A DNA stretch of 64,000 bases from Sphaerulina vaccinii (taxonomy: Eukaryota > Ascomycota > Dothideomycetes > Mycosphaerellales > Mycosphaerellaceae), in NCBI GenBank assembly GCA_022570795.1, contig JAKUDP010000003.1, forward strand, positions 1,736,001 through 1,800,000. The letters run 5' to 3'. The position numbers and the translations under genes were made by a program. This document shows positions 1 through 11,316 of this stretch, one piece after another (within the stretch, counting starts at the first letter, position 1; every line of letters starts with the position of its first letter). The notes below the pieces were generated by a model. That model had not been told where the DNA came from. It searched no databases and worked only from the letters and a program-made list of their open reading frames with translations.

Positions 1-1230
1 TTTAGCTGGCGGAAGTGGTTACCTGCAGCTACGTTCTCCTTAGGGTTGCCCGAAACCCCCGGGACAACGAGGAGGTCTTCATCTTGCACTTACGCAGAGT
101 TTGGATGAGGCCTTTCGAATTTGGATGCGCAGATATGAATGTGTGTAAGATCTGAAGTCAAGGTCGCAAAAGTGCCCACTGGAGAGTAGATCAAATAGTG
201 GATGTTTTGAGTTCTTTGTACCGATCCATGATAGCTCACTTGCTACACCAGATATCAGATAAGGTCAACAGAAGGTGTAAGCGTAAGTCATGCTATCCAC
301 TAGATAGATCGCACTACGCTGGTATACACGTGCTTGTGCTAGCCCTCGTTGCACCCCTGCCAGTATTCTACGGTGTTCGGAGTCGAAACTTCTCTTTTGT
401 TGAGTCAGCATTTCTATTCCTTCCTTCCTCATAACTTATTCTTGACTTCATCTCCTTCCTCTTCCCTTCTCATAACAACATTCTCAAGAATCTCACCCAT
501 TCGCGCCAGTCCGACTCCACGCAGATCATCCAGACCAGCTACGATTAGGGCCTGCTCCACCAAGATGCATCGCCTGTGCTCCACGCGACTCCACGTGGAT
601 CGCGGCCAGAACAGCTCACCCGTGTGGTCGATGCTATCGCCTACCTTACGGCTTCCAAGAGCGCATCTCGGAAGCGGATCTTGACCTGCTTTCAGAAATG
701 GTGCTATCTTTAAGATCTAAGTTGCCACAGCTACCCTACCACGATGGAGTCGCCCTTATCGAGACCACGAGAGAACCTCGGAACATAACTTCCTTTGCTC
801 AGCCCTTCATCGCACAGCGCCAGTACGGTGCTTCTGTGAGACAAAGAGCAGGCGTAGATTTCGACAGACACTTGAGATTGATGAGCGAGTACGAAGATCC
901 GCCTATCAACCACATACAAATAAGCCTTGTACAAGGTCGCATCGTGGCAATCTTTTAGCTTCTTGACCTTCCAAAAGTGGACAGGCCTGCAACCTTGCAG
1001 CTTATTATTATTGCTTGAATTTGGCATACCGCTGTGCTGTCCTCATCCACGCCAATATGGCGTATGATAAGAAGTACCTTGGCAGTTGCACTCCAATGTT
1101 ACTGTGCCCTTACACGCCTGGGAGAGCACGAGATAGGCAGAATCGGAGGTGTTCAGTTTTACTTATCTCGCAGTGTTGGCCCTACCTCTCCATTGAGTGA
1201 GCTTTGAATGTCTTGATCTCAATCTCAGAA
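1..1230. other. intergenic, no supported gene
   Basis: No reading frame here has convincing coding character or recognisable motifs. A minus-strand frame at about 731-1027 is open for 98 codons but resembles no family I know. The 3' half must hold the promoter and 5' UTR of the peptide transporter that starts at 1231. Confidence 0.5.
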
Positions 1231-4072
1231 ATGGCGTCAAACATCTTTGATGCGAAACCGTTTGCTGGTCTCGAGGAGCAGCCAGTTCCTCTTGCGAACG
1301 CGAACAGCCATCAAGGCAATGAGAAATCCGACAAGATCTTCGCCAGCGTCGAAGCGAGAGATGCCTCTGAAGAGCTTTCAGACAAGGACGGCTACCTCAG
1401 CAATCAGGAGCCTGACAACGACAACGCGATCATCATCACTGGTGAAGATGCAGCGTTGCATCTATTGCCTATGCGCGATGATGGCGATGCTTCCATTACC
1501 TTTCGCTCTATGGTTTTGTCGACTGGTCTCTCAGCATTCCAAGCTACGATGACCCAGATCTATACGGTATGCTAGCTCGAGCAGCCAGGCTGATGCCTCA
1601 AGCCATGTCACTGACAGAGCACTCTTACAGTTCAAACCAACTATGGTCACGATTCAAGGAACCTTCATCGTTCTGTGCGCGAAGACTTGCTCCTTCCCCA
1701 CTACTGCTACAACTAACGATGTCTCAGCATTGCATACTTCATAGGGAACGGGTGGGCACTCCTCTTCCCTCGAGGCGACATACTCACAGCACGCTGGAGA
1801 GAAAAGAACGGCCAAGGAAAGCTACCCTTCTGGTTGAAGGTCGCCAATTTCGTTAACTGGGGCCCTTGGTCTTTAAAAGAACATGCCATCTGCGCCATCA
1901 CAGCAACATCAGCCTCGAACGCCTCAGCCAGTATCATGGTCTTCGCAGCGCAAAAGCTCTTCTATGACCTGCCCATAAGCGCTACTACGGTCATCCTCTC
2001 GACACTGTCCATTGGTCTCTTCGGCCTCGGACTGTGCGGACTGCTCAGACCCATTACAGTCTGGCACGTCGACGCCGTATACTGGAGTACTCTACCTACT
2101 GTAAAAGTTCTTCAAGGCCTTCACTGGGATACTGTTAAGGATTCCAAGCCACTTCGCTGGTTCTGGTATGCTTTCGCTGTCATGTTTCTCTACGAGTTCT
2201 TCCCAGCGTACATTTGGCCATGGCTCAACTCGGTCTCCATACCGTGCCTAGCATCGATGCACGCCGTCGGAGCCAAAGCAGAAACGCTCACAATGCTCTT
2301 CGGTGGAGCTACGAACAACGAAGGTCTCGGTCTCTTCACCCTCTCCTTCGACTGGCAATACATTACATCCTTCAACACCTCTTTACCGCTCAAGCTGCAA
2401 CTCCATTCCGCTATTGGCTTCGGCATCTGCTATCTCGTCATGCTGGGTATATGGTATGGCAACGTCTGGTCCGCCAAATCCCAACCTTTCATGTCTACTA
2501 GACTGCGAACTGCCGCTGGAGGACAATACCCTACGTCGAAAGTGTTCATCGGAGGAGTACTTAGTACAACTGCTTTGGCTGAGTATGGTCTACCAAAGTT
2601 GACTGGCACGTTTGCTTATTCTCTTTTGATGGCAAATGCTGCTGTAAGTACATCATACTTCAACGTTGATACCTGACGCTGACTAGCTGTCTTTGGTAGA
2701 TCGGCGCGTTAGTCGTCCACGTCTTCCTTTTCTGGGGAGGCGATATCGTTCAAGCCTACAAGCGTGCACGAATGGGAACATCTAATGATAGACATCATGC
2801 CTATGTTCACAAGACCTACAAGGAGACGCCTCATTGGTGGTTCGGTATTGTGATTTTGGTCAGTTTCGTTATGGGACTCATCGTTGTGCTGAAGGAAGAT
2901 ATTACATTGTCAGCTTGGGCATATGTTGTCTCACTCCTGTTGGGATGCGCGATTGCGCCGTTGGCAAGTCTTCTTGAATACCGTTGTTGTGTGGCAGGAG
3001 GAGCTAACGTTCTTCTGCAGAGCACGATCTTGTATTCGAGGTTTGGCAATGGTATTGCTACGAACAACTTGAGCAAGATGCTGGCTGGTTTGCTCGTCCC
3101 AGGACGACCAATTGGAAATATGTACTTTGGTGAGTGTCTTGTCTATCAGATGACATGGTATAGTATGCTAATGCTTTACAGCTGCCTGGTCACATAACGT
3201 TATCAGCAACACGGTCCAACTATCCAACGACTTGAAGATGGGAGACTACCGTAAGTACCCGATCACAAAAGCCTGCTGTCTCTGCCTTCACTAACGCATC
3301 CACTCACAGTCAAAATTCCACCGCGAGTAATGTTCCTCACCCAGATCTGGGGCACAATCTTGTAAGAAGCCATCCTACCATGCCCTTCACACCAAACCCC
3401 TCACTAACCAAGTTTCCCCCACAGCGGCGGCTTCATCAACTACGTAGTAATGATTTCCATCGTAACAGCAAACGCCGACCTCCTAACCAACAGCGACGGA
3501 AACGCTTCCTGGTCCGGCGCAACAGTACAATCCTACAACACAAACGCCACAGCTTGGGCTTTGGCCGAATATCTCTACAAAGCTGGAACAGAATACTACA
3601 TGGTACCTCTAGGCCTAGCAATAGGAGGAGGAGCCGTTGTCGCGCATAGGATATTCGTATACGTAAGTCCTGTCCTACTCTATTCTCCGTTGCTCTGCGC
3701 GATGTCACAAGCTGATGATGTGTATGTTCACAGTTCGTCCCCCGAATCCGCTCCGTCTCAACAACCGAACTCAACCTCCCCCAACTAATCCAACACGCCG
3801 GCTACATCCCCTACAACCAATCACAAACCTGCGTAATCTTCTCTCAAATCTTGAGTGGCTTCTTCGTACAATTCTACCTCCGAAACTATCGCCCAGCGAT
3901 TTTCAAGAACTACTCTTATTTAGTTACGGGAGCGTTTGATGGTGCGGCGTTGTTTGCGTTGTTTATTCTATCTTTTGCGGTTTTTGGAGCTGGAGGACCA
4001 TCGAAGCCGTTTCCGCAGTGGTGGGGAAATAATGTTGATGGGAATTATGATTTGTGTCCTGTTGCTGAGTAA
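1231..4072 (+). CDS. OPT family oligopeptide transporter
   Basis: Proton-coupled plasma-membrane transporter of small peptides (OPT superfamily). Nine exons give 788 aa: 1231-1566, 1631-1674, 1728-2643, 2700-2963, 3021-3129, 3182-3250, 3310-3361, 3425-3662, 3734-4072. The soluble acidic N-terminus (about residues 1-95) is followed by many hydrophobic segments. The family block usually written NPGPFxxKEH appears as NWGPWSLKEHAI, so the signature is altered. Further OPT-like stretches are FRSMVLSTGLSAF, LAGLLVPGRPIGNMYF and a C-terminal NYSYLVTGAFDGA. The start is the ATG at 1231; the next upstream in-frame start would be a TTG. The intron at 2964-3020 is GC-AG and has a length divisible by three, so its retention would keep the frame. 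The substrate cannot be read from sequence. Confidence 0.9.
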
Positions 4073-4196
4073 GGTAGAGTCTGGCAAGCATTTACCAAAG
4101 GTCTTAGTCTTACTATACTATACGCTGAATCGCTACTTCAATATCAACTTGGAACCTCTCAAGCGATAGCATAGGTCGTGTTCTCTGCAACTTTGC

Positions 4197-4943
4197 TCAA
4201 GCTCCACCACCAGGAGATTGTCCATCCTCCTCCTTCGCTCGTTTCTTCTGTGCTTCGCGGTCTCTGATCCGCTGAATGGCGGCCTCTCGTGTTCTGGCCT
4301 CCTGCTCCAGTCTCCTCTGCTCATCAATCTTCCTCGCTGCTGCGTACATGGCGGCCTCTCGTGCTTTGGCCTCCTGCACCATTCTCCTCTGCTCATCAAT
4401 CTTCCCCGCTGCTTTATACGCAGCAGTGCTAGCAGCCTCTCGTTCCTGCTCTAAGTCCGAATAGTCCCGTAATGGTCGACGAGCACTCGCATCAGATGCA
4501 GAAGATTGATGCTGAGGTTCCTAGTACTTATCGCTCATATCCTGTACTCTTTGCTCTGAGCGACGCTGCTCAAGACTCGGATTCCGTGCTGGCCGACGAT
4601 CAGAAGGCGGACCAAGGAACTGACTGCTTCTCGTATCTCGCAAGCGCTCTCGTCGCTCGAGATTCAGACTCGGAGTATGTGTCGGCCAGGCATCAGCATC
4701 AGAAGCAGGAGGGAGACGTTGGCTGTCTGGTTGCTGTCGTCTTCGCTGCTCTGCACGTTCTCGCATCTCGTTGTTTTGCCGGCGCTCTGTATCAGAACCC
4801 GAACTTCGTGGCTGATGAGTACGAGGGTCAGTGTCCTCATACTGATTGTGAATCCCGCGTCCTCTGTTACGCCGCGCTTTACGCTCTTGGCTACTGCTTC
4901 GATCATCAGCATCATCAACAGTGGGAGGATCAAGCTGGCCATT
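4197..4943 (-). CDS. probable 3' exons (C-terminal extension) of the Bur1-like kinase
   Basis: After the kinase's TAG (4944-4946) the same frame stays open to about 4521 and has the same Arg/Glu/Ser-rich composition (SQERKARRNRGRG, ERRERLRD, EQRRSEQR). A 66 nt GTATAG..CAG intron at 4894-4959 with a CTGAT branch would remove the TAG and keep phase. A further unresolved splice, or a frameshift, near 4440-4535 would link to a coiled-coil-like tail. That tail has two copies of an Ala/Arg/Glu block containing KIDEQRR and ends GQSPGGGA at 4197. The alternative is that the kinase stops at 4944 and this is an antisense-biased open stretch or a separate small gene. Transcript data would decide. Confidence 0.45.
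4268..4460 (-). repeat. two-copy 72 nt coding repeat
   Basis: Two adjacent copies of about 72 nt encode similar blocks: EREAA..YKAAGKIDEQRR followed by REAAMYAAARKIDEQRR. They are predicted to form a charged helix or coiled coil. Confidence 0.6.
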
Positions 4944-6957
4944 CTACTGCCGACTATACATTTCCCGTTCTCTGTGCTGCAACCGCTCTCTCCTTTCCCT
5001 CTCAGGACTTCTGCTTCGAGTCCTTCGGGCATCAACAGGTAGAGGATAGTCGTAACGTCTTCGATCCCGATCGTCGTCGCGATATTGTCGTGAGCCAGGA
5101 GCGTCGGGATCCTGATACCTCAGGGGGTCTCTGTAGCCAACGTCTCGATCGCGACTTTCACGTCTCGGTGGTCGATCGTAGTCATCGCGGGGCCGAGGCG
5201 GTCGACTGTCGTATGGACGTCCTCCGCCTTGGTATGACGGGATGTACGTGTCGACATTCGGGCCAAGATCTCTTTCTCTCGCTCTGGGCGGTGGGCCTGC
5301 TAACGATGGTGGAGGAGGTGCTCTGTCTGGTATGCCACCACGAGAATCTGTGATACCAACCGGCGGCCGAGGCGGAAGATCAATCGGTGGTCGTGGTGGT
5401 AGTGAGTGCCCGTTCACCGGAGGAAGTTGCCTCTCACGACTGTCTCGCTCTCGATACGATGGCTGCCTGCCGCTAACTGGTAGAGGTGGCGCTCTTCGAT
5501 CGTCATATCGCGAGGGAGGATAGCCGGCTCCAGGTGGTCCACGATCGCGGCCATAATCGCGGCCTCCTCGATCATTGTAGCCGTTCTGACGGGCTCCGTT
5601 GGGAGGTCCATGACCCCACTCATCAGGTCCCATACCGACTGTACCTCCGGCTGGCGCTGGTGGCAAAGCACGCTGTTGATCTTGCTTGCCTCGCCGTCTC
5701 GAATCAAGCTCGTGGCTGTCCTCGTATCGTGGTATATCTTCAGGCCTGGCAGGTAGTGGACTGACTTTGAAGTATTGATGCTGTAATGCATCAATAGCAT
5801 TGATGCGCCGTCTCCAGTCGAGGCACAGCATGGACTTGAGGAGGGAAAGTCCTTCTGGACCAACGCGACTGAACCGTTTGTCGATGTCGCCTCGCTGCTT
5901 CTCCCATGTGTTGTTGCCTTCGCAGCCCGGTAGCTCATTCCAGCCCGGCATACTTTCTTGGGTCGGCGAGCCCAAAAGCTTGAAGATCTTGACGCACTGA
6001 TCGACATCAGAGCGTCCCTCGAGAATAGGCTTCCGCTCAAACATCTCGGCAAACACACATCTGGACAAAGTTAGGGGATCCGAAACATGACAGGTATATG
6101 CGATGCTCACCCGACACCCCACATGTCTATAGCTGGAGTATATCGCTTCAGCGTCAACAAAAGCTCCGGCGGTCGATACCAGCGTGTGACGACTAAACTC
6201 GTGTAGTCTCTGGTCGCTATGCCGTTGCCTTTTCCTGGCACAGGTGTCTCTCCTTCGTAGTGTCGTGCTAGACCAAAATCGGCTATTTGGAGTATGCCTT
6301 TGTTGGAGATAAGAATGTTCGCTGCCTTCATGTCTCGATGTAGGATATGCGACTGTGAGATGTTAGCTGTCTGATCGATCAGAGGAGCACAAAATATCTC
6401 TCACATCGTGTAAATATCGTAGACCCTCGAGCAGCTGCAGCATATAGCACTTGATCTGCGCGTCTGTGAATCGAATATCGGGGTTCGTGAGCATGCCGCT
6501 GAGATCGTGGTCCATGTACGGCGTGACCATGTAGAGTGTCGCACGCTTCTTGCCGCTCTTGCCCTTGTCATCGCCTGTATTACATGATCAGCCTTGATCA
6601 CTTCTTCCACTGCCTACAGCATAGCCCACCTTGTTGTCGCTCCACAGCCATCTCTTCCAGCTTGAGAATGTTCGGATGGCTCAGCATCTTGAGCAATTTC
6701 ACTTCTCGCAAAGCTGTTATAGGAAAGCCATCCTTCTCGTTGTGCATCAAGATCTTCTTGAGCGCGACCACTGCTCCGGTCCGCTTTGACATGGCCTTGC
6801 TCACGACACCGAAAGTTCCCTCTCCCAGCTTCTCTTTCTGAATCTCATAGTCTGTGATTTTCCCACTGCCTCGAAAGCGGCGCTGTGTCGGGTCCGTCAA
6901 GCCAGAGGCCCCAGATGATGCGCCCTGCGACATATTGATGCTGGCGCCGGCGCGCAA
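4944..6957 (-). CDS. BUR1: Bur1/CDK9-type cyclin-dependent kinase (transcription elongation)
   Basis: Ser/Thr kinase of the Bur1/P-TEFb class, which phosphorylates the RNA polymerase II C-terminal domain and elongation factors in the nucleus. Exons are 6957-6630, 6574-6405, 6352-6111 and 6060-4944 (618 aa to the TAG). Visible kinase features are the glycine loop [14 protein letters not shown] with [13 protein letters not shown] (a PITALRE-type helix), catalytic [13 protein letters not shown], activation-loop TRWYRPPE and DMWGVG. The kinase lobe is followed by [11 protein letters not shown] and a long Pro/Arg/Ser/Asp-rich tail, as in filamentous-fungal Bur1. A second in-frame ATG lies 8 codons downstream (MSQGASSG, 6933). 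The family assignment is strong. The true C-terminus is uncertain, because the frame continues past the TAG (see the 4197-4943 entry). Confidence 0.9.
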
Positions 6958-8471
6958 ATCAATGTCTGTTGTTCAGAATCGAAGAAATGTTCAGAATCGA
7001 AGAAAACGTGACCAGCGCAACTGCTGTGCTCGTCGCGATCGCGCCTTTTTCGGTAGCGATCTCGTGTCGCATTGGGAAGGTGCTGGATGTGAACATGGAG
7101 GTTGGAAGTGAAGTTTCGTTGGAGGCAGAAGTAGCTCTGTACTTGCTGTTATCTCGTCTCGATTCGTAGATTCAGCAGAGGTCCAGGGTTTGTGGCGATG
7201 TTTCACGTTGCTAGAGATCTTCAAGTCGATCTTAGGCATCGACAAGTACTGTAGCAGGGCCCGGGCCCGCGCCTTCGGTTGACGGCGCCTCCCGTTCCTG
7301 CCGCGTGAGGCCGGTCGATATGCACATGGGACTTCACTAGACGTGTAAACGCAACATACCAGATCTCGCTGTGAAGATCAGCAGAAGCCAATATGCGACG
7401 TGAGTCTGCTCCAATCTGATGGGGAAGCAGCGACTGACAGTGCGACAGCCACACAGATCTTCAGAGCAGCGAAAGCCGCAGCAGGCGGTCATCCCATTCA
7501 CATCCACCCCGTACGGCCACTATACAGATTCATGGCAACGGGTCTAGGAGCATCAATGTGGTTCTTCGTATGTTTAAGAAGGATTGAAGTGGGCTGTGGC
7601 AGCTACTGACAGTGTGGCAGCTGTTTTACCGCGCGCGATACGATCTACCTGTACTCCTCGGCATGAGACATCCATGGGACCACTGAGCACAACACGACGA
7701 GGACGGGGTGGAAGAAGGCGAGAAGAGAGATATGGAAGGAACGTGGCGTTGTCATGGAGTACGGAGGGCTGCAACTCCACCAAGACGAAACAGAGCGAAA
7801 CATGTACATATGGCATGAACCGTGAGGCGTCCGGCGGACGAAGCAGAGGAAGATGATACCATAGCCGTGCAATACACACGACTTCAACTTTACGCTGTAT
7901 CAAATACACGGTACACTGTGGCCTCCTGGGGTGGGAGGCAATACGATTCGAGGAGGACTGACTTCCGCACGAGCAGCGAGCAGAGGGCTCCTATGCTAAT
8001 AGTAGGTCAGCAGCTCTTATCACCCATCTAATGCGCCTTAGTGGAGCATCTGAACTTCAGCTTGCGGCGAGGAAATGGTAGATTGTGGCGATCTGGGGTC
8101 GAAGGCCTTTTGAGAGGCAAGACTCGAAGGGGATTTTGGACGAGGGCAAGGTCAGAACAGTCGAAGGGTCGTGGAAGGGGCAAAGGTGGGAACTGACTTC
8201 TGGTAACTTCACCGTGAGAGCAGCGTAACAGTCGTGCTTAGCAGAGCGTCCCCGGGCATGTTGGCCCAGGTCTGACGATTCAAGACACTCTAGTGGGGCA
8301 TCCGAACTTCACATTTGCCATGAAGAGCTTTAGGCGGCTGCTAGCACCAAAACACGAACTTGGTGCCTGAAGAAAACTTCCGGCAACAACAACAACAAAA
8401 AAGAAACACGAAACGCAGAAGGCCCAGCAAACATCGCAGACGCACTGATCCACAAGCAATGATTCGCTAAG
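6958..8471. promoter_or_regulatory. divergent intergenic region between kinase and bZIP gene
   Basis: I see no credible gene. The region separates the divergently transcribed kinase and bZIP genes and must contain both promoters. An imperfect 20 nt direct repeat, AGTGGRGCATCYGAACTTCA, occurs at about 8040 and 8292, upstream of the bZIP start. Confidence 0.5.
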
Positions 8472-9692
8472 ATGTCCAATAACTTTGGCAGCGCTGCCGC
8501 TCCCAAGCAAAATGAAAACAATAAGGAGAACATATCATCCAGCCTCGAGCCCGAGAAAATCATCCTAGCTCGTGCGCGAAACACACAAGCAGCTCGCAAG
8601 TCTCGAGCAAAGAAGTTGCAAGAGCTCAACGAACTGAAAGCCACCATAACCCAACTCGAGGAACAAGTCAGATTCTGGAAGACAAAAGCCGAAGACAGCG
8701 AACAAGAGATCATGGCCGGACGAGCAACACGCAATGACAACAACTGGAGGTCCGCATCCGCGTACAGATTCGTCGTAGGAAGAACAAACACAAACGGCTC
8801 AACCGAAATACCCGAATCGCCTCAGTCTTCAGTTGAAGGATCTGTCTCTCCGGAAGCAAATGCGACGAGGGCGCAGAATTTTCTGACGAGGACATTCGAT
8901 CACGGTCGTAGGCCTGATTATGCCGCACCACCACCACCTGCCAACCCGGTCTGCGCCGTCCAGCAGCGCGCCATAACTCTTTCGCCTCCTGATCAGCAGC
9001 GCCACATGTCGAGTCTGTTGCCTCCCATCCATTTGCAGCGTGCCATAACCCTCTCACCTCCAACTCCAGCTCCCATCAACAACAGAGAACCCGCCAAAAC
9101 CTTATCGCCTCCGACTCCAATTCCAGTCAAAAGAGCTACCCCCACTCGCAACACGCGTCAAAAGCCCCTCAGCAAGCGTCCACTCCAACGAGCCATCCCC
9201 GCTCGCACTACCCACAGCAAACTCGTCCACAAGCTCCTCCACTACACAGGCCAAGCCGCCAAACAAAAGATCAGACTCAATGGCTTCAATTACAGAAGGA
9301 CTCTTAATCCCTACCTTGCAGAAATGGCCAAACTGGCCAATAGCTCTCACCTTCGTGCTGCGTTTCCGTATGATTGGCAGCGCGCCAGGAGAGACGCTGG
9401 GGATTTGGTGGATGAGGAGGAAGAGGAGGATGAGGAGGATGAGGATGAGGATGATGGAGAGCTTTCGGCTGACGAGCAAGATGCTGTGATGAGGGATGCC
9501 GAAGACTTGAATCAGGAGGACGAGTTGAGAGTCTGTGTTAGTGGGAAGGTTGTGGATGCTAAGGTTGTGGAGATGTCGAAAGAGAGACAAAAGGAACTTT
9601 GTTGGAGCATTTATGATGCTCTGGGAAGAAATGATGAGGAAGAGTTCATCAGGATGAATACGAGGCAGCTTGTCGATTTGACTGACGAGTAG
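8472..9692 (+). CDS. bZIP-domain protein with N-terminal DNA-binding region
   Basis: Single-exon, 406 aa. Residues about 35-75 form a bZIP: basic region ARNTQAARKSRAKK (N-x7-R pattern, close to the Gcn4/Cpc1 class), then a leucine-zipper-like heptad run from LQELNELKATITQLEEQV. The rest is Pro/Ser/Thr-rich with three related TLSPP motifs (RAITLSPP twice, AKTLSPP once), an Arg/Lys-rich middle, a run of about 20 Glu/Asp residues and a C-terminal LCWSIYDALGRNDEEEF stretch. In Gcn4-type activators the bZIP is C-terminal, so the domain order here is reversed. It is probably a nuclear sequence-specific factor; targets are unknown. The start ATG at 8472 gives MSNNFGS. The gene has no introns. Confidence 0.75.
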   Translation: MSNNFGSAAAPKQNENNKENISSSLEPEKIILARARNTQAARKSRAKKLQELNELKATITQLEEQVRFWKTKAEDSEQEIMAGRATRNDNNWRSASAYRFVVGRTNTNGSTEIPESPQSSVEGSVSPEANATRAQNFLTRTFDHGRRPDYAAPPPPANPVCAVQQRAITLSPPDQQRHMSSLLPPIHLQRAITLSPPTPAPINNREPAKTLSPPTPIPVKRATPTRNTRQKPLSKRPLQRAIPARTTHSKLVHKLLHYTGQAAKQKIRLNGFNYRRTLNPYLAEMAKLANSSHLRAAFPYDWQRARRDAGDLVDEEEEEDEEDEDEDDGELSADEQDAVMRDAEDLNQEDELRVCVSGKVVDAKVVEMSKERQKELCWSIYDALGRNDEEEFIRMNTRQLVDLTDE

Positions 9693-9821
9693 AACGTTTC
9701 GTGTATGAGGGCCAGAGTGTGCAGCTTGGGCGAAGGAGATGGAAGAGAGTGAGCGCTGTTCAGAATCATGTAAACTTCAATGAAATGAGATGTAAAAAGG
9801 CCTGACTGATACAAGCCTACA
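9693..9821. other. short convergent 3' intergenic gap
   Basis: A 129 bp gap between two convergent stop codons. It presumably holds overlapping 3' UTRs; no other feature is seen. Confidence 0.5.
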
Positions 9822-10989
9822 TCATATCCCAAAATCCTCCCTCAACTTCCTCCAACTACTCATCCCTCTCTCAGCATGTTCCCTCGGCACACCACTCCTC
9901 CCCTCAACCAAATCCCTACTAAACAGCTCCATACTAATCCATCCTTCATACTTCAAATCCTTGAGCAAGACTTCCATAATCTTCCGTATAGGCAAAGAAC
10001 CCCCCTCTTCATAAGCAAACAATCTCGCATTCCGACTCCAACTCATCCTAGCAGGTTGATCTTCTTTGTACCAAGGATGACCTTCCACCAGAGGAGACTG
10101 CATGCGCTCGGCATCGACGAGTTGTACATAAAACACTTTGCTGACATCAATTTTCCTTAACAACTCCAGTGATCGCTCCATTTTCTCCTCAGCGTTAGGA
10201 GTCTTTCCGTCTTCTGAAGTAGGATCTGCGTAGACTCTTCCAGCCAAATTAAAAGTATCAATACATATCCCGAGATTATGTCTCTTCGATTCGAGAACGG
10301 CATGTTGATATGATGTTTCCCAGGTATTGACTAGTGTACCCCAAGCTAGAGCTTCGTATGCGAGGTGTATTGGCGGAGATTCTTTTGCAGCTAGATCAGC
10401 GGCTTCTGAGAGACCTTTGCTGATTGATGATTCGTTGAGTTGGTCTGCTGGCAAGGTGCTTGAAGGTATCAAGATAATTTGTGTTTGGAGTTTTTGGCAG
10501 AGGCGGAACCAACATACGAGTTTCTTGAGAGCTGAGCTATGCGAGGAGGGAGAGGATAGACCATCATAGTTCTGGAAAGGTTGGAGGGCTATGATTTCAA
10601 GCTACAATACCATTGCTGATCAGCCTACGGTACCTCCCTACACACTCACTAAACAGTGAAAAGCTTACCTTGAATTGTGTACACCACTCCCTAACATCCT
10701 GCGCAGTTCTCAACAGGTCACCTTCACTCGGCTCCGACCGAGCTTGCGAGGTTCCAGCTTGCGAGGTTCCAGCTTGCGAAGCTGATGGATCTTGCTCGTC
10801 TGTCGTTTCCGTAGCCCCATGATCCTCTAATCGTTCCTGAGTATACACATCTGCAAGATATGCCAAGTCCTCATAAAAAATCTCAACGCCTTCAAAACCA
10901 GCTTCAGCTGCAGCTTTTAACTTTGGAAATAAAGCGTGTTCCCGGGCACGACCGAGGGATTGAGATGATATCGATGGGCGACAGGGCAT
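9822..10989 (-). CDS. 3-dehydroshikimate dehydratase-like TIM-barrel enzyme
   Basis: Xylose-isomerase-like TIM-barrel protein resembling fungal 3-dehydroshikimate dehydratase (quinate catabolism, Qa-4/QutC type), which makes protocatechuate. Exons 10989-10669 and 10601-9822 give 366 aa, the normal family size. Family-like stretches are SSQSLGRA at the start, GFEGVEIFYEDLAYLA, LEIIALQPFQNYDG, IHLAYEALAWGT, LGICIDTFNLAGRVYADP, VFYVQLVDAERM and a terminal GWISMELFSRDL. The start was chosen at MPCRPS because upstream residues are not family-like. A low-complexity insert near residues 85-100 contains AGTSQ repeats from a 12 nt tandem repeat. No other quinate-pathway gene is adjacent, so the exact substrate is inferred. 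Confidence 0.8.
10736..10785 (-). repeat. 12 nt tandem repeat inside the dehydratase gene
   Basis: About three copies of GCTTGCGAGGTTCCA-type sequence (plus strand) encode the AGTSQ repeats. This is an in-frame coding minisatellite. Confidence 0.6.
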
Positions 10990-11316
10990 CTTTGCAAACA
11001 GGGCTTGATGGAATTGTCTTGATTGAAGAGAGTCGATGACGTGATGTTTGTGGATGATGCTGATGAAGTTTGGTCTTGGTCTTGGATTGGACTGGAGGGA
11101 CAGATTCGTGAGGTGAAGGGACAATAGCTGCTTTCGTGATGCTGACATTCGAAGTATAAGATGAATGTTCAGACAGAATGGTTGAAGTAGGGCGATGCCA
11201 CAGATGTGAGCTCGAAGCTTTAGTCAGCATCTGCCAAGACCAATGGCGACGATGAGGATCATTGATCAGGTCAGTATGGGTATATGTCTGGGGTATATAC
11301 TGGTAAACAGACAATC

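Noticed and set aside
731..1027. Minus-strand 98-codon frame with protein-like stretches (KVKKLKDCHDATLYKAYLYV)
   Set aside because: I recognise no family and saw no clear start context or splice partner. Coding is possible but unsupported.
4472..5353. Long plus-strand open frame of 293 codons
   Set aside because: It is antisense to the Arg/Glu/Ser-rich kinase tail, whose codon bias keeps the opposite strand open. It shows no motifs.
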